This document shows positions 53,753 to 63,571 of a stretch of 64,000 nucleotides of DNA, piece by piece (position 1 is the stretch's first letter; the number at the start of each line of letters is the position of its first letter). A model generated the notes under the pieces. The model saw nothing but the letters and a program-made list of their open reading frames with translations, made no database searches and had not been told where the DNA came from. The stretch spans positions 2,418,597-2,482,596 of the forward strand of contig LR590083.2 of NCBI GenBank assembly GCA_901457705.2. The letters run 5' to 3'. Source of the stretch: Beijerinckiaceae bacterium RH AL1 (lineage in GTDB: Bacteria; Pseudomonadota; Alphaproteobacteria; Rhizobiales; Beijerinckiaceae). The position numbers and the translations under genes are program-made.

Positions 53753-56294
53753 GCGGCGTGCTCCCTGATGATGCGCTCCTCGAGCGCGTGGGTGCCGAGC
53801 GCGCGCCCGTCGAGCCGCGCCTTGAGGGCGGCGAGCAGCGCGACGCGATCGAACTTGCCGACGACGCCGCTCATGCCGCTGGCGCGCGCCGCCTCCTCGA
53901 TGATCGGCGCGGAATGCGCGGCGAGCGCGATGATCGGCAGGTCGGCGTGGCGGCCGTCGCGGCGGACCTCGCGCGCGAACGTGTAGCCGTCCATCTCCGG
54001 CATGTCGGTGTCGGTGACGATCGCGTGGAACGTCGCGCCCTTCGAAAGAAGGAACAGCGCGTCGCGCGCCGAGGAGGCGGTCGTGACGTGGTAGCCGGCC
54101 GCGGTGAGCAGCGGCGCCAGCATGTCGCGGAAGAACAGGCGGTCGTCGATGAGCAGCACCGAGAAGCGGCTGGTGACGCCGCGCTCGAGCGCATCGGGGC
54201 GCGCGATGCGGACGTAGTGCGAGATGTCGATGATCTCGACCACCGTGTCACGGATGCGCGCCGAGCCGATGGTGCCGGGCGTCGTCGAGCCGATCTCGAT
54301 GTCGAGGTAGTGCTCGACGATGTCCATGATCTCGTCGACGACGAGCCCGACGCTGTCGCCGCCGATGCCGAGGACGAGCACCGGCTTGTCGCACGAGCTC
54401 GCCTCGTCCGGCGTGCCGTCGACGCGTAGCAGCGGCATCAGGTAGCCGCGGTGCTGCATGACGAGCTTGCCGTCGCTGATCGTGATTGCCGCCGCGGCGG
54501 CGGACTCGATCCGCGAGATGAGGGACAGCGGCACCACCTTGAGCGCGCCGGCGCCCGAGCGGAACAGGATGAGGCGCGTCTTCTCGCGCGGCGGCACGAA
54601 GCGCTCGGGGATGTGCTCGACGCCGAGCTCGAGGGCCTGCGTGAGGCCGATCGTCTTGGCGATGCCGACGGGATCGAGGATCAGCACGACCGAGCCGTCG
54701 CCGAGGATCGTGTGGCCCGAGAACACGACGAGATGCGACAGCGAGGCGCCGAGCGGCTTGACGACGATCTCCTGCACGTCGGCGACGCTGTCGACGATGA
54801 TGCCGAAGGCGCCGGAGCCGAAGCGCATGATGACGGCGAGCTTGACGTCGTCGACCTTGATGTCGGCTTGCGCCACGCGCTCGAGCCCGAACATGTCGCG
54901 AAGGTCGACGAGCGGCACGACCTGGTCGCGCACGCGCAGCACGAGCTTGCCCTCGACGCTCTCGACCTTGTGGCTCGAGCCTTCGCCGAAGCCGATCGCC
55001 TCGATGACCGATTGCTGCGGCAACGCGAAGCGGTGCGACGCGGTCTCGACGATGAGCGCCGGCGCGATCGCCAGCGTCAGCGGGATCTTGAGGTTGAAGC
55101 TCGTGCCCTTGCCGAAGGTCGAGGTGACGGTGATCGAGCCGCCGATCGTCTCGATGTTCTCGCGCACGACGTCGAGGCCGACGCCGCGCCCCGAGATGCT
55201 GGTCACGGTGGCGGCGGTCGAGAACTCCGGTACGAAGATGAAGCGATAGACTGTCTCCGGCGCCATCTGCTCGAGATCGGCCAGCGAGACGAGGCGCGCG
55301 CCACCGCCTTCGTCTTGATGCGCTCGAGGTCGAGCCCGCGCCCGTCGTCGGAGATCGAGACGGTGATGTAGCCGGCCTCGTGGCTTGCCGCGAGGCGCAC
55401 GCAGCCGGTCTCCGGCTTGCCGAGCGCGAGGCGCTCCTGCGGCATCTCGATGCCGTGGTCGGCGGCATTGCGCAGGATATGCGTCAGCGGATCGCGGATG
55501 ACCTCGATGAGCTGGCGGTCGAGCTCGGTGTCGCCGCCCTCCATCACGAGCGACAGCTTCTTGCCGGTCTCGACGGCAAGCTCGCGGATCAGCCGCGGCA
55601 GCCGCGCGAAGAGACGCGACAGCGGCTGCATGCGCGCCCGCATCACCGAGTCCTGCAGGTCGCTGGTGAGGCCGGAGAGGCGCTGCATCGGCGCCTTCAC
55701 GGCCTCGTCGTCCTGCTTGCGCGTCAGCTCCAGCAGCTGGTTGCGGGTCAGCACCAGCTCGGAGACGAGCACCATGATGCGCTCGAGCGCCATGACGTCG
55801 ACGCGGATCGTCTCGGAGCGCTTCTGCCGGTCGCCCTGCGTGGCGGACGCGGGCGCGCCGGAGGTGACGATCGGCGCGATCGCCGGCCGCGCGGCGACGG
55901 GCTCGAGCACCTCTTCCTCGTGCGGCGCGAGGTGGCTCTCGAGCGCGGCGATGAGGTCTTCGTCGTCGCCGGGCGGCTCGGCGTTGGTGCGCTCCAGCTC
56001 GCCGAGGATCAGCTTGACGCGGTCGACGGCGGCGAGGACGAGCGTCACCAGCTCCGGCGTCGCCGACTTGCCGTCGCGCAGCAGGCCGACGACTGCCTCG
56101 GCGGCATGCGTTAGCGCCTCGAGCCGGCTGAGGCCGAGGAAGCCGCAGGTGCCCTTGATGGTGTGGACGAGCCGAAAGATCGAGGCGACGATCGCCGAGT
56201 TCGACGGATCGATCTCGAATTGCACGAGCTTCGAGCTCGCGGCCTCGAGGTGCTCGGACGTCTCGGTCAGAAAGTCGTTGAGAAGATCGTCCAT
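53749..56294 (-). CDS. cheA: Chemotaxis histidine kinase CheA with C-terminal receiver (one frameshift)
   Basis: About 848 residues if one base is restored near 55302. Domains in order: P1 with phospho-His44 in FRLVHTIKGTCGFLGLSRLE; P3 dimer helices (ERIMVLVSELVLTRNQLLEL); P4 kinase with HILRNAADHGIEMP and SISDDGRGLDLE; then the break, where GCGCGGCC appears to have become GCGCGCC; then SISGRGVGLDVVRENIETIG and TSFNLKIPLTLAI; P5/CheW (LVLRVRDQVVPLVDLRDMFG); a second CheW-like domain; and a receiver with VTDTDMPEMDGYTFAREVRR. No receptor gene is adjacent. A perfect reading frame on both sides of the break suggests a sequencing error. Confidence 0.88.
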
Positions 56295-56387
56295 AGACGC
56301 CCACGCCATCCCGCCGGAGAGCGGGCTAGGCGCGAGTATCGGAGGTTTAGGTTAAGGACCGCTGAAACGACGGCCTGAACGCCGGGA

Positions 56388-57086
56388 TCAGCGCTTGCGG
56401 AACACCGAGTTCACGTCGACGTCGTCGTCCTCGTGATGGTCGCTGCGGCGCGACGCGGTCTCGGCGAACACCGGCATCTCGGGCTGCGGCTGCTCGCGCG
56501 GGCCGGTGGTGATCTCGGCCGGCATCAGGGTCGGGCCGCGATCCGGCACGTCGGCAGGGCGGTCCTTGGCGGCGCGGTTGACCTCGAAGTCGAGATCGAT
56601 CTGCGAGCAGAGCCCGAGCGTCACCGGGTCGAGCGGCTGCAGCTGCGCCGAGTTCCAATGCGTGCGGTTGCGGATCGCCTCGAGCGTCGTCTTGGTCGTG
56701 CCGGCGAGGCGCATGATCTGCGCGTCCTTCAGCTCCGGGTGGTTGCGGATCAGCCAGAGGATGGCATTCGGCCGGTCCTGCCGGCGCGACAGCGGCGTGT
56801 AGCGGGCGCCGCGCCGCGGCTTGATCTCGGGCAGGCGCACCTTCGAGACCGCGAGGTGCAGGCGCGCGTCCGGGTTCTTCTCGGCCTTGGCGATCTCCTC
56901 GCGGGTCAGCTGGTTCGAGGTGATCGGATCGTGGCCCTTGATGCCCGCGGCGACCTCGCCGTCGGCGATGCCCTTCACCTCGAGCGGGTGCAGCTTGCAG
57001 AACTCGGCGATCTGGTCGAACGTCAGCGACGTGTTCTCGACGAGCCAGACGGCCGTCGCCTTCGGCATCAGCGGTGCGTTGCTCAT
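56388..57086 (-). CDS. trcR: Cell-cycle transcriptional regulator TrcR (DUF1013)
   Basis: 232 residues, confined to alphaproteobacteria. MSNAPLMPKATAVWLVENTS, LTFDQIAEFCKLHPLEVKGI, ADGEVAAGIKGHDPITSNQL and IRNRTHWNSAQLQPLDPVTL are the DUF1013 signature. The protein has two HTH-like segments, and the C-terminal 60 residues are disordered and acidic-ended (HHEDDDVDVNSVFRKR). It is a regulator of unknown regulon, usually core and near essential. Confidence 0.9.
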   Translation of the reverse strand: MSNAPLMPKATAVWLVENTSLTFDQIAEFCKLHPLEVKGIADGEVAAGIKGHDPITSNQLTREEIAKAEKNPDARLHLAVSKVRLPEIKPRRGARYTPLSRRQDRPNAILWLIRNHPELKDAQIMRLAGTTKTTLEAIRNRTHWNSAQLQPLDPVTLGLCSQIDLDFEVNRAAKDRPADVPDRGPTLMPAEITTGPREQPQPEMPVFAETASRRSDHHEDDDVDVNSVFRKR

Positions 57087-57264
57087 GGGATCTCCTGAAG
57101 GCCTCCCAACGCATCGTGATCCAGCCGGACGGCGCGGCTGAGCAGAGCGGCGACCTTCGATGCGTGGCTAAACGGGGAAGCCGGGAGCTATAAGGGCGCG
57201 CCGGGGCGAACGCAACAAAGATGAGCACATTTGTCCCGCCCTACTCGCTTTGGGAGAGACTCCG

Positions 57265-57465
57265 ATGCCCGCCGAGGACGACGCCCCGCGCCGCAAGACG
57301 ACCCACGAGATCGGCCAGAAGCTGGACGAGCTGTCGCTGCACGACTTCGACGAGCGGATCGCCCTGCTCCGCGCCGAGATCGAGCGCTTGGAGACGGCGA
57401 AAGCGATGAAGAAGCAGGCGCTCGACGCGGCCGGCTCGGTCTTCCGCCGCGCAGCCGAAACGTGA
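57265..57465 (+). CDS. DUF1192 small protein
   Basis: 66 residues: KLDELSLHDFDERIALLRAE, IERLETAKAMKKQALDAAGS, VFR. Mostly one amphipathic helix, typical of the alphaproteobacterial DUF1192 family of unknown function. ATG 57265 has GGGAGA seven bases upstream; the TTG at 57250 does not. Confidence 0.85.
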   Translation: MPAEDDAPRRKTTHEIGQKLDELSLHDFDERIALLRAEIERLETAKAMKKQALDAAGSVFRRAAET

Positions 57466-57582
57466 CAGGCGTCGCGAAATGAGACAGCCGGCGGCAGGCG
57501 TCGGCGCGCCGCCGGACGCGCTCTTCGCCTACAAAGACGGGTTGCAGAGGTCGTAAAGTACACCCCTCTACCTCTGGCGCCC

Positions 57583-57634
57583 TTGACAAAACCGTGGTTC
57601 GCGCAAGAAATCGTTAAGGTTAACAGAAGGTTAA
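57583..57634 (+). promoter_or_regulatory. Promoter region with a perfect CtrA box upstream of the DUF1465 gene
   Basis: TTGACA at 57583-57588 and a weak -10 17 bases on (AGAAAT), followed by TTAA-CAGAAGG-TTAA at 57620-57634. The latter is an exact match to the CtrA consensus TTAA-N7-TTAA, 78-92 bases ahead of the ATG at 57712. A further TTAAGG lies just before it. Confidence 0.7.
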
Positions 57635-57711
57635 ACTGTGCGCGGCGCGACTGGCGCCGTGCTTGCTGATCGTTTTGCGTTAATGCGTAGGCGTAAGTGC
57701 GTGGGGCGGTG

Positions 57712-58236
57712 ATGGCGACGGACCTTCTCTTTCAGACACCGGCGATCAGCTTCGGCGATCGGTTGGCTGCCTCGCGCAGCTTCAAGTCGCTATTTCGCGA
57801 CGGCATGGCCCTCGTCGAGGAGACGGCCGCCTACCTCGACGGCGACGGCCGCGAGGAGGCCAAGCGCCTGCCGCGCGCCGCGGCGCTCTCCTATGCATCC
57901 GAAAGCATGCGCCTCACGACGCGCCTGATGCAGATCGCCTCGTGGCTGCTGCTCCAGCGCGCCGTCAACGAGGGCGAGATGACGCCGGAGCAGGCCGCCT
58001 CCGACAAGCGCCGCACGCGCATCGCCTGGCAGCAGCTCCCGGACGCCGCGCCGTCGAAGATCGACCTGCTGCCGGAGGCGCTGCAGGCCCTGGTCGACAG
58101 CTCGATGCGGCTGCAGGACCGCATCGTGCGGCTCGACACGATGATGATCGCGCCGGACGGGACGCCGAGCTTCAGCGTCGAGCAGCGGCCGCTTGAGGCG
58201 CAGATGTCGCGCCTGCGCGAGGCCTTCGAGCCCTAA
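57712..58236 (+). CDS. DUF1465 protein
   Basis: 174 residues. LAASRSFKSLFRDGMALVEE, TAAYLDGDGREEAKRLPRAA, ALSYASESMRLTTRLMQIAS are the DUF1465 pattern, an all-helical alphaproteobacterial family linked in some species to the cell cycle and CtrA control. ATG 57712 follows GGGGCGG. The gene stands alone with the CtrA box described separately. Confidence 0.85.
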   Translation: MATDLLFQTPAISFGDRLAASRSFKSLFRDGMALVEETAAYLDGDGREEAKRLPRAAALSYASESMRLTTRLMQIASWLLLQRAVNEGEMTPEQAASDKRRTRIAWQQLPDAAPSKIDLLPEALQALVDSSMRLQDRIVRLDTMMIAPDGTPSFSVEQRPLEAQMSRLREAFEP

Positions 58237-58251
58237 AGGAACGTGGGCGCC

Positions 58252-59667
58252 TCAGGCGCCCGCGCGGGCCTTCATGGCGTGCGTCGCCAGGGTCTTGCCG
58301 AGCGTCCACACCGAGCCTGGCACCTTGTGGGCATCGGCGATCACGTCCTCGAAGGCGCTCTCGATCCAGTCGCAGTCGGCATCGGTGATGGTGAGCGGCG
58401 GCAGGAGCTTGACCACATTGAGCCCGTGGCCGGCGACCTGCACGACGATCTTGTGGTTCTTGAAGATCGGGATCGTGATGATCTGCGAGAAGAGGCCGGC
58501 ATTGGCGGTCTCCAGCAGGGACCACGCCGCCTTGAGCTTCAGCGACTTCGGCGAGCCGAACTCGAGCCCGATCATCAGGCCCTTGCCGCGCACGGTCTTC
58601 ACGAACTCCCAGCGCTCGGCCATCTCGCGGAAGGCGGCCATCAGCCGGTCGCCCTTGGCGGCGGCATTGGCGACGAGGCCCTCGCGCTCGATCACCTCGA
58701 GCGTCGCGAGGCCGGCCGCCATCGCCATGTCGTTCTTGGCGAAGGTCGAGCCGTGCACCACGGCCTTGTCCATGCGCGAGAACACCTTGTCGAAGACCCG
58801 CTTCGTCGTGAGCACCGCCCCGACCGGGACATGGCCGCCCGATAGCGCCTTGGCGACCAGCACCATGTCGGGCTCGACGCCCCAATGCTCGAGCGCGAAG
58901 AACTTGCCCGTGCGGCCAAGGCCGGTCTGGATCTCGTCGCAGACGAACAGCGTGCCGTACTTCCGGCAGAGCGCCTGGGCGCCGGCGAGGTAGTCGTCGT
59001 CGGGGATGTTGACGCCCTTGCCCTGGATCGGCTCGACGATGAAGGCGGCGACCTGCTTGCCGGCGAGCTTGCGCTCCAAAGCCGCGAGATCGTTGAACGG
59101 CACCTCGACGCAGCCCGGCAGCAGCGTGCCGAAGCCGTCGCGGAACATCCTGTCGCCGGTGAGCGACAGCGCGCCGTAGGAGAGGCCGTGGAAGGCATGG
59201 TCGGCATAGGCGATGTCGGGTCGCCCGGTGGCGCAGCGCGCGAACTTGATCGCCGCCTCGACGGCCTCGGCGCCGGAATTGGAGAAGAACACCTTGTCGA
59301 GCCAGGGCGTGTAGGCGAGCAGCCGCTCGGCCAGAACGCCGGACAGCACGGAGACGTCCATCTGGATGAGGTTCGGCAGGTCGGAGCCGAGCACCGCCTT
59401 CAGCGCGTCGCGCACCGTCGGGTGGTTGCGTCCGATGGCAAAGACGCCCCAGCCGGACAGCAGGTCGAGATAGCGGTCGCCCTTGCGGTCGAACAGGTAC
59501 TGCCCCTGCCCGGCGCGGAAGCCGACGTCGTAGCCGATGGTCTGCAGCACGCGCACCATCTGCTCGTTCATGTGGGCGGTGTGCAGCGCGTAGCGCTCCG
59601 GCTCGCGCTCGGCGAGGATCGTCCCGATGTCGAAGCCGCCGGGGGCGTCGACGAATCCCTTGGTCAT
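58252..59667 (-). CDS. Class III PLP aminotransferase, HpnO-like
   Basis: 471 residues. PLP-site motifs: VFFSNSGAEAVEAAIKFARC, IVEPIQGKGVNIPDDDY, LFVCDEIQTGLGRTGKFFAL, and the PLP lysine in VLVAKALSGGHVPVGAVLTT. The start GFVDAPGGFDIGTILAEREP and MNEQMVRVLQTIGYDVGF resemble the enzyme that makes aminobacteriohopanetriol (HpnO) in hopanoid producers, but no other hopanoid genes are nearby, so the substrate is uncertain. ATG 59667 follows GGAG at six bases. Confidence 0.8.
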   Translation of the reverse strand: MTKGFVDAPGGFDIGTILAEREPERYALHTAHMNEQMVRVLQTIGYDVGFRAGQGQYLFDRKGDRYLDLLSGWGVFAIGRNHPTVRDALKAVLGSDLPNLIQMDVSVLSGVLAERLLAYTPWLDKVFFSNSGAEAVEAAIKFARCATGRPDIAYADHAFHGLSYGALSLTGDRMFRDGFGTLLPGCVEVPFNDLAALERKLAGKQVAAFIVEPIQGKGVNIPDDDYLAGAQALCRKYGTLFVCDEIQTGLGRTGKFFALEHWGVEPDMVLVAKALSGGHVPVGAVLTTKRVFDKVFSRMDKAVVHGSTFAKNDMAMAAGLATLEVIEREGLVANAAAKGDRLMAAFREMAERWEFVKTVRGKGLMIGLEFGSPKSLKLKAAWSLLETANAGLFSQIITIPIFKNHKIVVQVAGHGLNVVKLLPPLTITDADCDWIESAFEDVIADAHKVPGSVWTLGKTLATHAMKARAGA

Positions 59668-59761
59668 CAAATGCTCCGCTCAGCGGTAAGCCGCTCGTGT
59701 CGGGCCAAGTGCTAGCTCAGCGCTCAGGCCCAAACAAGGCGAGGCGGCCGGCTCACGCCCC

Positions 59762-60451
59762 TCAGCCCGGCGACGAGACGCCGCGCAGCTGCAGGACGAG
59801 CGCGACCAGCGTCGCCTGCCGCCGCGTGCCGGTCTTGGCAAAGATCGTCTTCAGATGCGAGCGGACGGTCTCGAGGCTGACCGCGCGGTCGCGCGCAATC
59901 GCACTTGCCGTGGCGCCGCAGGCCAGCGCCAGCGCGACCTCCGCCTCGGTCACGGTGAGGCCCAGCACGCGGCGCAGGAAGCTAGCCGCCGGCAGGCTGT
60001 CGAGCCCGAGGCCGGCGATCTCGAGCAACACGCGCGGCTCCTCGAAGAGGCTCGGCGCGACGAGGCGCACGTTGGTCGCGCGCACGATCACCCGGCCCGC
60101 GCCCGGCAGGTCGATGACGGCTGCGGCATCCTCGGCGGCGTAGGCCGGCCGCAACGCCATGTCGACGAGATCGCGGATGCGATGACCCGATGCAGCGCTG
60201 CAGATCGAGGGCCGCGAGGGACAGGTGCGCGACAGCGCGTCGACGAAGGGCTGCGCGAGCGGGTTCATGCCGACGATCTCGCCCTGCTCGTCGACCACGA
60301 CGGCCGCCCGGCCGACGCACTGGAGACCGATCAAGAGCCCGGCCAGCGCCTGCTTCTTCTCGGGGCGATCGCGCGGCAGCGGCAGGGGGACGGCCGCCAC
60401 CTCGCGGCGGGCAGCACCGTGGCCTTGGCTTAGTGCGGCCGAGCGTCCCAT
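59762..60451 (-). CDS. LuxR-family transcriptional regulator with PAS-like domain
   Basis: 229 residues. PAS-like sensor (GRAAVVVDEQGEIVGMNPLA), then a LuxR-type HTH LTVTEAEVALALACGATASA, IARDRAVSLETVRSHLKTIF, AKTGTRRQATLVALV. No receiver domain. It lies 94 bases downstream of the aminotransferase on the same strand order (upstream in transcription), but with a separate start region of about 230 bases that holds no gene. Confidence 0.8.
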   Translation of the reverse strand: MGRSAALSQGHGAARREVAAVPLPLPRDRPEKKQALAGLLIGLQCVGRAAVVVDEQGEIVGMNPLAQPFVDALSRTCPSRPSICSAASGHRIRDLVDMALRPAYAAEDAAAVIDLPGAGRVIVRATNVRLVAPSLFEEPRVLLEIAGLGLDSLPAASFLRRVLGLTVTEAEVALALACGATASAIARDRAVSLETVRSHLKTIFAKTGTRRQATLVALVLQLRGVSSPG

Positions 60452-60682
60452 GGCAGGAGTCCGTCCTCGATATCGATTGATTGCTTGGCTGATTTGATCT
60501 TTTTGGATTTATTTTGGTACGATACCACGACATCGAGCGAAGGCAAGGCCTTTTGCCGCTGGCACGATCGGGCTTGTTTGCTTGGACGTCGCGTCGTCGG
60601 ACGGCTACCGTCGCCTGAGGCAATCCCCGTGACCGATTCTCGTCCCCACACCCCGGCGTCCGAAGGCGGCGATCGCGCGCGG

Positions 60683-61627
60683 TCAGGGCGCTGCGAGGTG
60701 GTCGATCTCCGCAGACGTCGGCATCGATCCGAAGACGCCGGCCCGCGCCGCGACGATGGCGCCGGCGGCCGCGGCACGCCGCATGATGTCGCCCAGGGCG
60801 TAGTCGCGCGCGAGGGCAACGGCGAAGGCCGCGACGAACGCATCGCCCGCGCCGAGCGTGTCGACCGCCGCCACCTTGAACGCCGGCTGTCGCACGATCT
60901 CGTCGGCATCTTGCCGGCAGGCGATCGCGCCCTGCGCGCCGAGCGTCACCACGAGCAACTCCGGTCCGCGCGCGAACAGCGCCTCGCGAAGACCGGTGAT
61001 CGCCGTCTCGCTCAGGAAGCCGCCCTCGACCTCGAGCGCGGCGGCGAGGTCCCAGGCCTCGCGCTCGTTGACGATCACCACGTTCGTCGCGGCGAGCAGC
61101 GCATCGGACGGCGCATGGAACGGCGAGGGGTTGAGCACGGTCCGGCGCCCTGCCCGACGTGCGATCTCGAACGCCGCGGCGATCGGCGCCTCGTCGATCT
61201 CGAACTGCGCCGTCACGACGTCGGCGGCGGCGATCTCGGCTTCGGCTGCGCGCACGTCGGCGACGGAGAGGCTGAGGTTGGCGCCCGGCGCCACGGCAAC
61301 CAGCGTCTCGCCGTCCGGCCCGATCAAGCCGACCCCGGCGCCCGTTGGCACGGGGTAGCGGCGGATCAGCCGCGTCGTCAGCCCCGCGACATCGAAGGCG
61401 GCCTCCGCCAAGGCGCCGAAGGCATCCTCGCCGATGGCGACGAGGCAGTCGACCGTCGCGCCCTGCCGGCGCGCGCCGACCGCGACGTTGAAGCCCTTGC
61501 CGCCGGGCTCCGCGGTGAAGCGCGTCGCGCGCAGGGATTCGCCGGGCTGCGGAAGCCGCGCGACGTCGGCACAGCACGCCTGCACGAAGCTGCCGAGAAC
61601 GAACAGGCGGGCGGCGTCGGTGGACAT
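60683..61627 (-). CDS. PfkB-family carbohydrate kinase (ribokinase-like)
   Basis: 314 residues. N-terminal VLGSFVQACCADVARLPQPG, FTAEPGGKGFNVAVGARRQG (PfkB signature 1), and C-terminal AAVDTLGAGDAFVAAFAVAL (signature 2 with the catalytic Asp in GAGDAF). The sugar substrate is unknown. It is divergent from a GntR/UTRA regulator across 77 bases, which suggests that the regulator senses the sugar or its phosphate. Confidence 0.85.
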   Translation of the reverse strand: MSTDAARLFVLGSFVQACCADVARLPQPGESLRATRFTAEPGGKGFNVAVGARRQGATVDCLVAIGEDAFGALAEAAFDVAGLTTRLIRRYPVPTGAGVGLIGPDGETLVAVAPGANLSLSVADVRAAEAEIAAADVVTAQFEIDEAPIAAAFEIARRAGRRTVLNPSPFHAPSDALLAATNVVIVNEREAWDLAAALEVEGGFLSETAITGLREALFARGPELLVVTLGAQGAIACRQDADEIVRQPAFKVAAVDTLGAGDAFVAAFAVALARDYALGDIMRRAAAAGAIVAARAGVFGSMPTSAEIDHLAAP

Positions 61628-61684
61628 GAAAGGCGAAGCCGTCTCGATGCAGCCGCGCGAGCTTACGCGAAAACGAGCGGCTGT

Positions 61685-61694
61685 AACGATCGTT
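61685..61694. promoter_or_regulatory. Palindrome between the kinase and GntR genes
   Basis: AACGATCGTT, a perfect 10-bp palindrome, ten bases ahead of the GntR start (61705) and 58 bases ahead of the kinase start. Candidate GntR operator; HutC/UTRA-type sites are often short palindromes with GT/AC arms. Confidence 0.35.
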
Positions 61695-61704
61695 GGGCGG
61701 CCGC

Positions 61705-62463
61705 ATGACCAACGGCGCCCCGCTGACGTCGCTGATCAGCTTTCGTGACGACACGGCCGAGCCGCTCTACAGCCAGCTCGAGCGGCAGTTGCGGGCGTTC
61801 ATCGACGAAGGCCGCCTGGCGCGCGGCGGCACGCTGCCGGCGGAGCGCATCCTGGCGGAAACGCTCGGCATCAGCCGCACGACGGTGAAGCGCGCCTACG
61901 CGATTCTGAGCGAGTCCCGTCTGATCCGCGCCCGCGGGCGCCTCGGCTACGTCGTCGAGGGCCGGCCGACCACCCGCCTCGACCCTGGCATGGACCGGCT
62001 CAAGGGCTTCAGCGAGGAGATGCGCGAGCTCGGCCGCACCCCCAGCTCGAACGTGCTGGAGTGCGCCGCCGTCGAGGACCGCGCGATCGCCTCGATCTTC
62101 GGGCTGCCGTCGACCTCGCCGCTGCTCAAGCTCGAGCGCGTCCGCTGCGGCGACGGCGCGCCGCTGTCGCACGAGCTCGCCTGGTACAATCTCGAGGCGG
62201 TGCCGCAGCTCGCCGACATCGACCCGTCGGGCTCGATCTACGAGCAGCTGCGCGAGCACGGCGCCAAGCTCGCGACCTGCGAGCAGTGGATCGAGGCGGC
62301 GACGCCGACCCCGCAGGAATGCGAGATCTTCGGCTTTGCGCAGCCGCTGCCGTGCCTCTTGATCAAGCGCAAGTCGTATGACGGCAGGGGCCGGATGATC
62401 GAGTACGTCGAGGGCCTCTTCCGCGGCGACAGCTATGCCTACCGCCTCAAGCTCACGGTGTGA
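61705..62463 (+). CDS. GntR-family regulator with UTRA domain
   Basis: 252 residues. Winged HTH: EPLYSQLERQLRAFIDEGRL, GGTLPAERILAETLGISRTT, VKRAYAILSESRLIRARGRL. UTRA effector domain from LGRTPSSNVLECAAVEDRAI to YVEGLFRGDSYAYRLKL. HutC subfamily. ATG 61705 (MTNGAPLTSL) preferred over TTG 61693. Confidence 0.87.
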   Translation: MTNGAPLTSLISFRDDTAEPLYSQLERQLRAFIDEGRLARGGTLPAERILAETLGISRTTVKRAYAILSESRLIRARGRLGYVVEGRPTTRLDPGMDRLKGFSEEMRELGRTPSSNVLECAAVEDRAIASIFGLPSTSPLLKLERVRCGDGAPLSHELAWYNLEAVPQLADIDPSGSIYEQLREHGAKLATCEQWIEAATPTPQECEIFGFAQPLPCLLIKRKSYDGRGRMIEYVEGLFRGDSYAYRLKLTV

Positions 62464-62475
62464 GCCGAGCGCAGC

Positions 62476-63480
62476 CTACAGCGCGATCTCGCCGAGATCG
62501 CCGATCTGGTTCAGGCCGGGCAGCAAGCCCCGCGCTCGTGCGACGACCCTGACGTCGGCGCCCTCGCCCTCTATCGAGAAGAGGTGGTAGCCGGCGCGGT
62601 TGCGCAGCGATCCCTTGACGGCCGATGCCGATGGGACGCCGACGATCGGCACGCGCTTGCCGAGCCCCGGCACGTGGTCGACCGAGACCTTGTGGTTGTG
62701 GCCGTGGATGATGAGGTCGGCGCCGACGCGGCCGATCATCGCGCGGAAGGCGTGGTGGTCGGAAAGGCCGCGCGCGAGATGGCCGGTCGGCTCGGAGAGC
62801 TTGGGCGGATGGTGCAGCATGACGACGCGCGCGAGCTTGCGGCGCCCGGCGTCGGCCAGCAGGTCCTCGCAGACCTCGCGCTGCATGTGGCCGAGCCGGC
62901 CCGACGCGATGAACGGCGCCCGCGGCACGCCGGAGCAGAGGCCGATCAGCGCGACGCCGTCGCGGACTTTGAGGAACGGATAGCCCGGCAGGCCGGTGCT
63001 GTCGCTCTGCGTCCAGGGCGCGAAGGTGCGGGCGAGCGTCGGCAGCGCGCCGCGCGTGTAGGCATCGTGGTTGCCGGCGGTGAAGGACACCTCGCTGCCC
63101 GGCGCTCCGAGCGTCTCGAGCCAGGCGGCGGCGAGCGGATACTCGCCGGGCAGCCCGATATTCAGGATGTCGCCGGTCATCGCGACATGGCTCGGCGCCT
63201 GCAGGCGCATGTCGGTGACGACGGCGGCGAGCACGTCCATGTCGTGCGCCGTCGCGCGCCCCCGCTTCCAGTTGATGTAGCCGGTGATCCGCTTGCCGAT
63301 CAGGTCGCGCCGCCGCGCGTGCGGCAGCGGTCCGATGTGGGCGTCGGAAAGATGGGCGAGGGTGAAGGGCAAGCGGCACTCGCTGTGGCGACGGCGCGGC
63401 GACTTAAATAGAAGAGCGCTCGCGCTGTCCAACGCCGTCGGCGCGACCGGCACCACGCGACCGCTATGGGGCCGCGACAT
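62476..63480 (-). CDS. Calcineurin-like metallophosphoesterase
   Basis: Up to 334 residues. Metal-site motifs: LAHLSDAHIGP (D, H), VAMTGDILN (D), FTAGNHDAYTR (N, H), MLHHPP (H), LIIHGHNHK (H, H). This is the class III cyclase-type phosphodiesterase/MPE fold with two metals. The first 35 residues (Arg/Ser-rich) look unlike the family, so a start nearer LPFTLAHLSD (about 63375) is possible, though no ATG is available there. Substrate unknown. Confidence 0.82.
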   Translation of the reverse strand: MSRPHSGRVVPVAPTALDSASALLFKSPRRRHSECRLPFTLAHLSDAHIGPLPHARRRDLIGKRITGYINWKRGRATAHDMDVLAAVVTDMRLQAPSHVAMTGDILNIGLPGEYPLAAAWLETLGAPGSEVSFTAGNHDAYTRGALPTLARTFAPWTQSDSTGLPGYPFLKVRDGVALIGLCSGVPRAPFIASGRLGHMQREVCEDLLADAGRRKLARVVMLHHPPKLSEPTGHLARGLSDHHAFRAMIGRVGADLIIHGHNHKVSVDHVPGLGKRVPIVGVPSASAVKGSLRNRAGYHLFSIEGEGADVRVVARARGLLPGLNQIGDLGEIAL

Positions 63481-63500
63481 TTATGTAGATACAATTCCGA

Positions 63501-63571
63501 ATGGCGATAACCTTCGATCCAGCAAAGCGCGTTGGACGCTCGAAGAGCGCGGCATCGAGGAAGGCGAATGA
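63501..63571 (+). pseudogene. BrnT toxin remnant
   Basis: ATG 63501 encodes MAITFDPAKR, the BrnT N-terminus; after a one-base shift the other frame reads WTLEERGIEEGE and stops (TGA 63569-63571), overlapping the antitoxin ATG. Full BrnT has about 90 residues; only about 23 remain. Confidence 0.55.

Noticed and set aside
57241-57600. Minus-strand frames opposite DUF1192
   Set aside because: Arg/Ser-rich shadow; the plus-strand DUF1192 frame has a good ribosome site and a family match.
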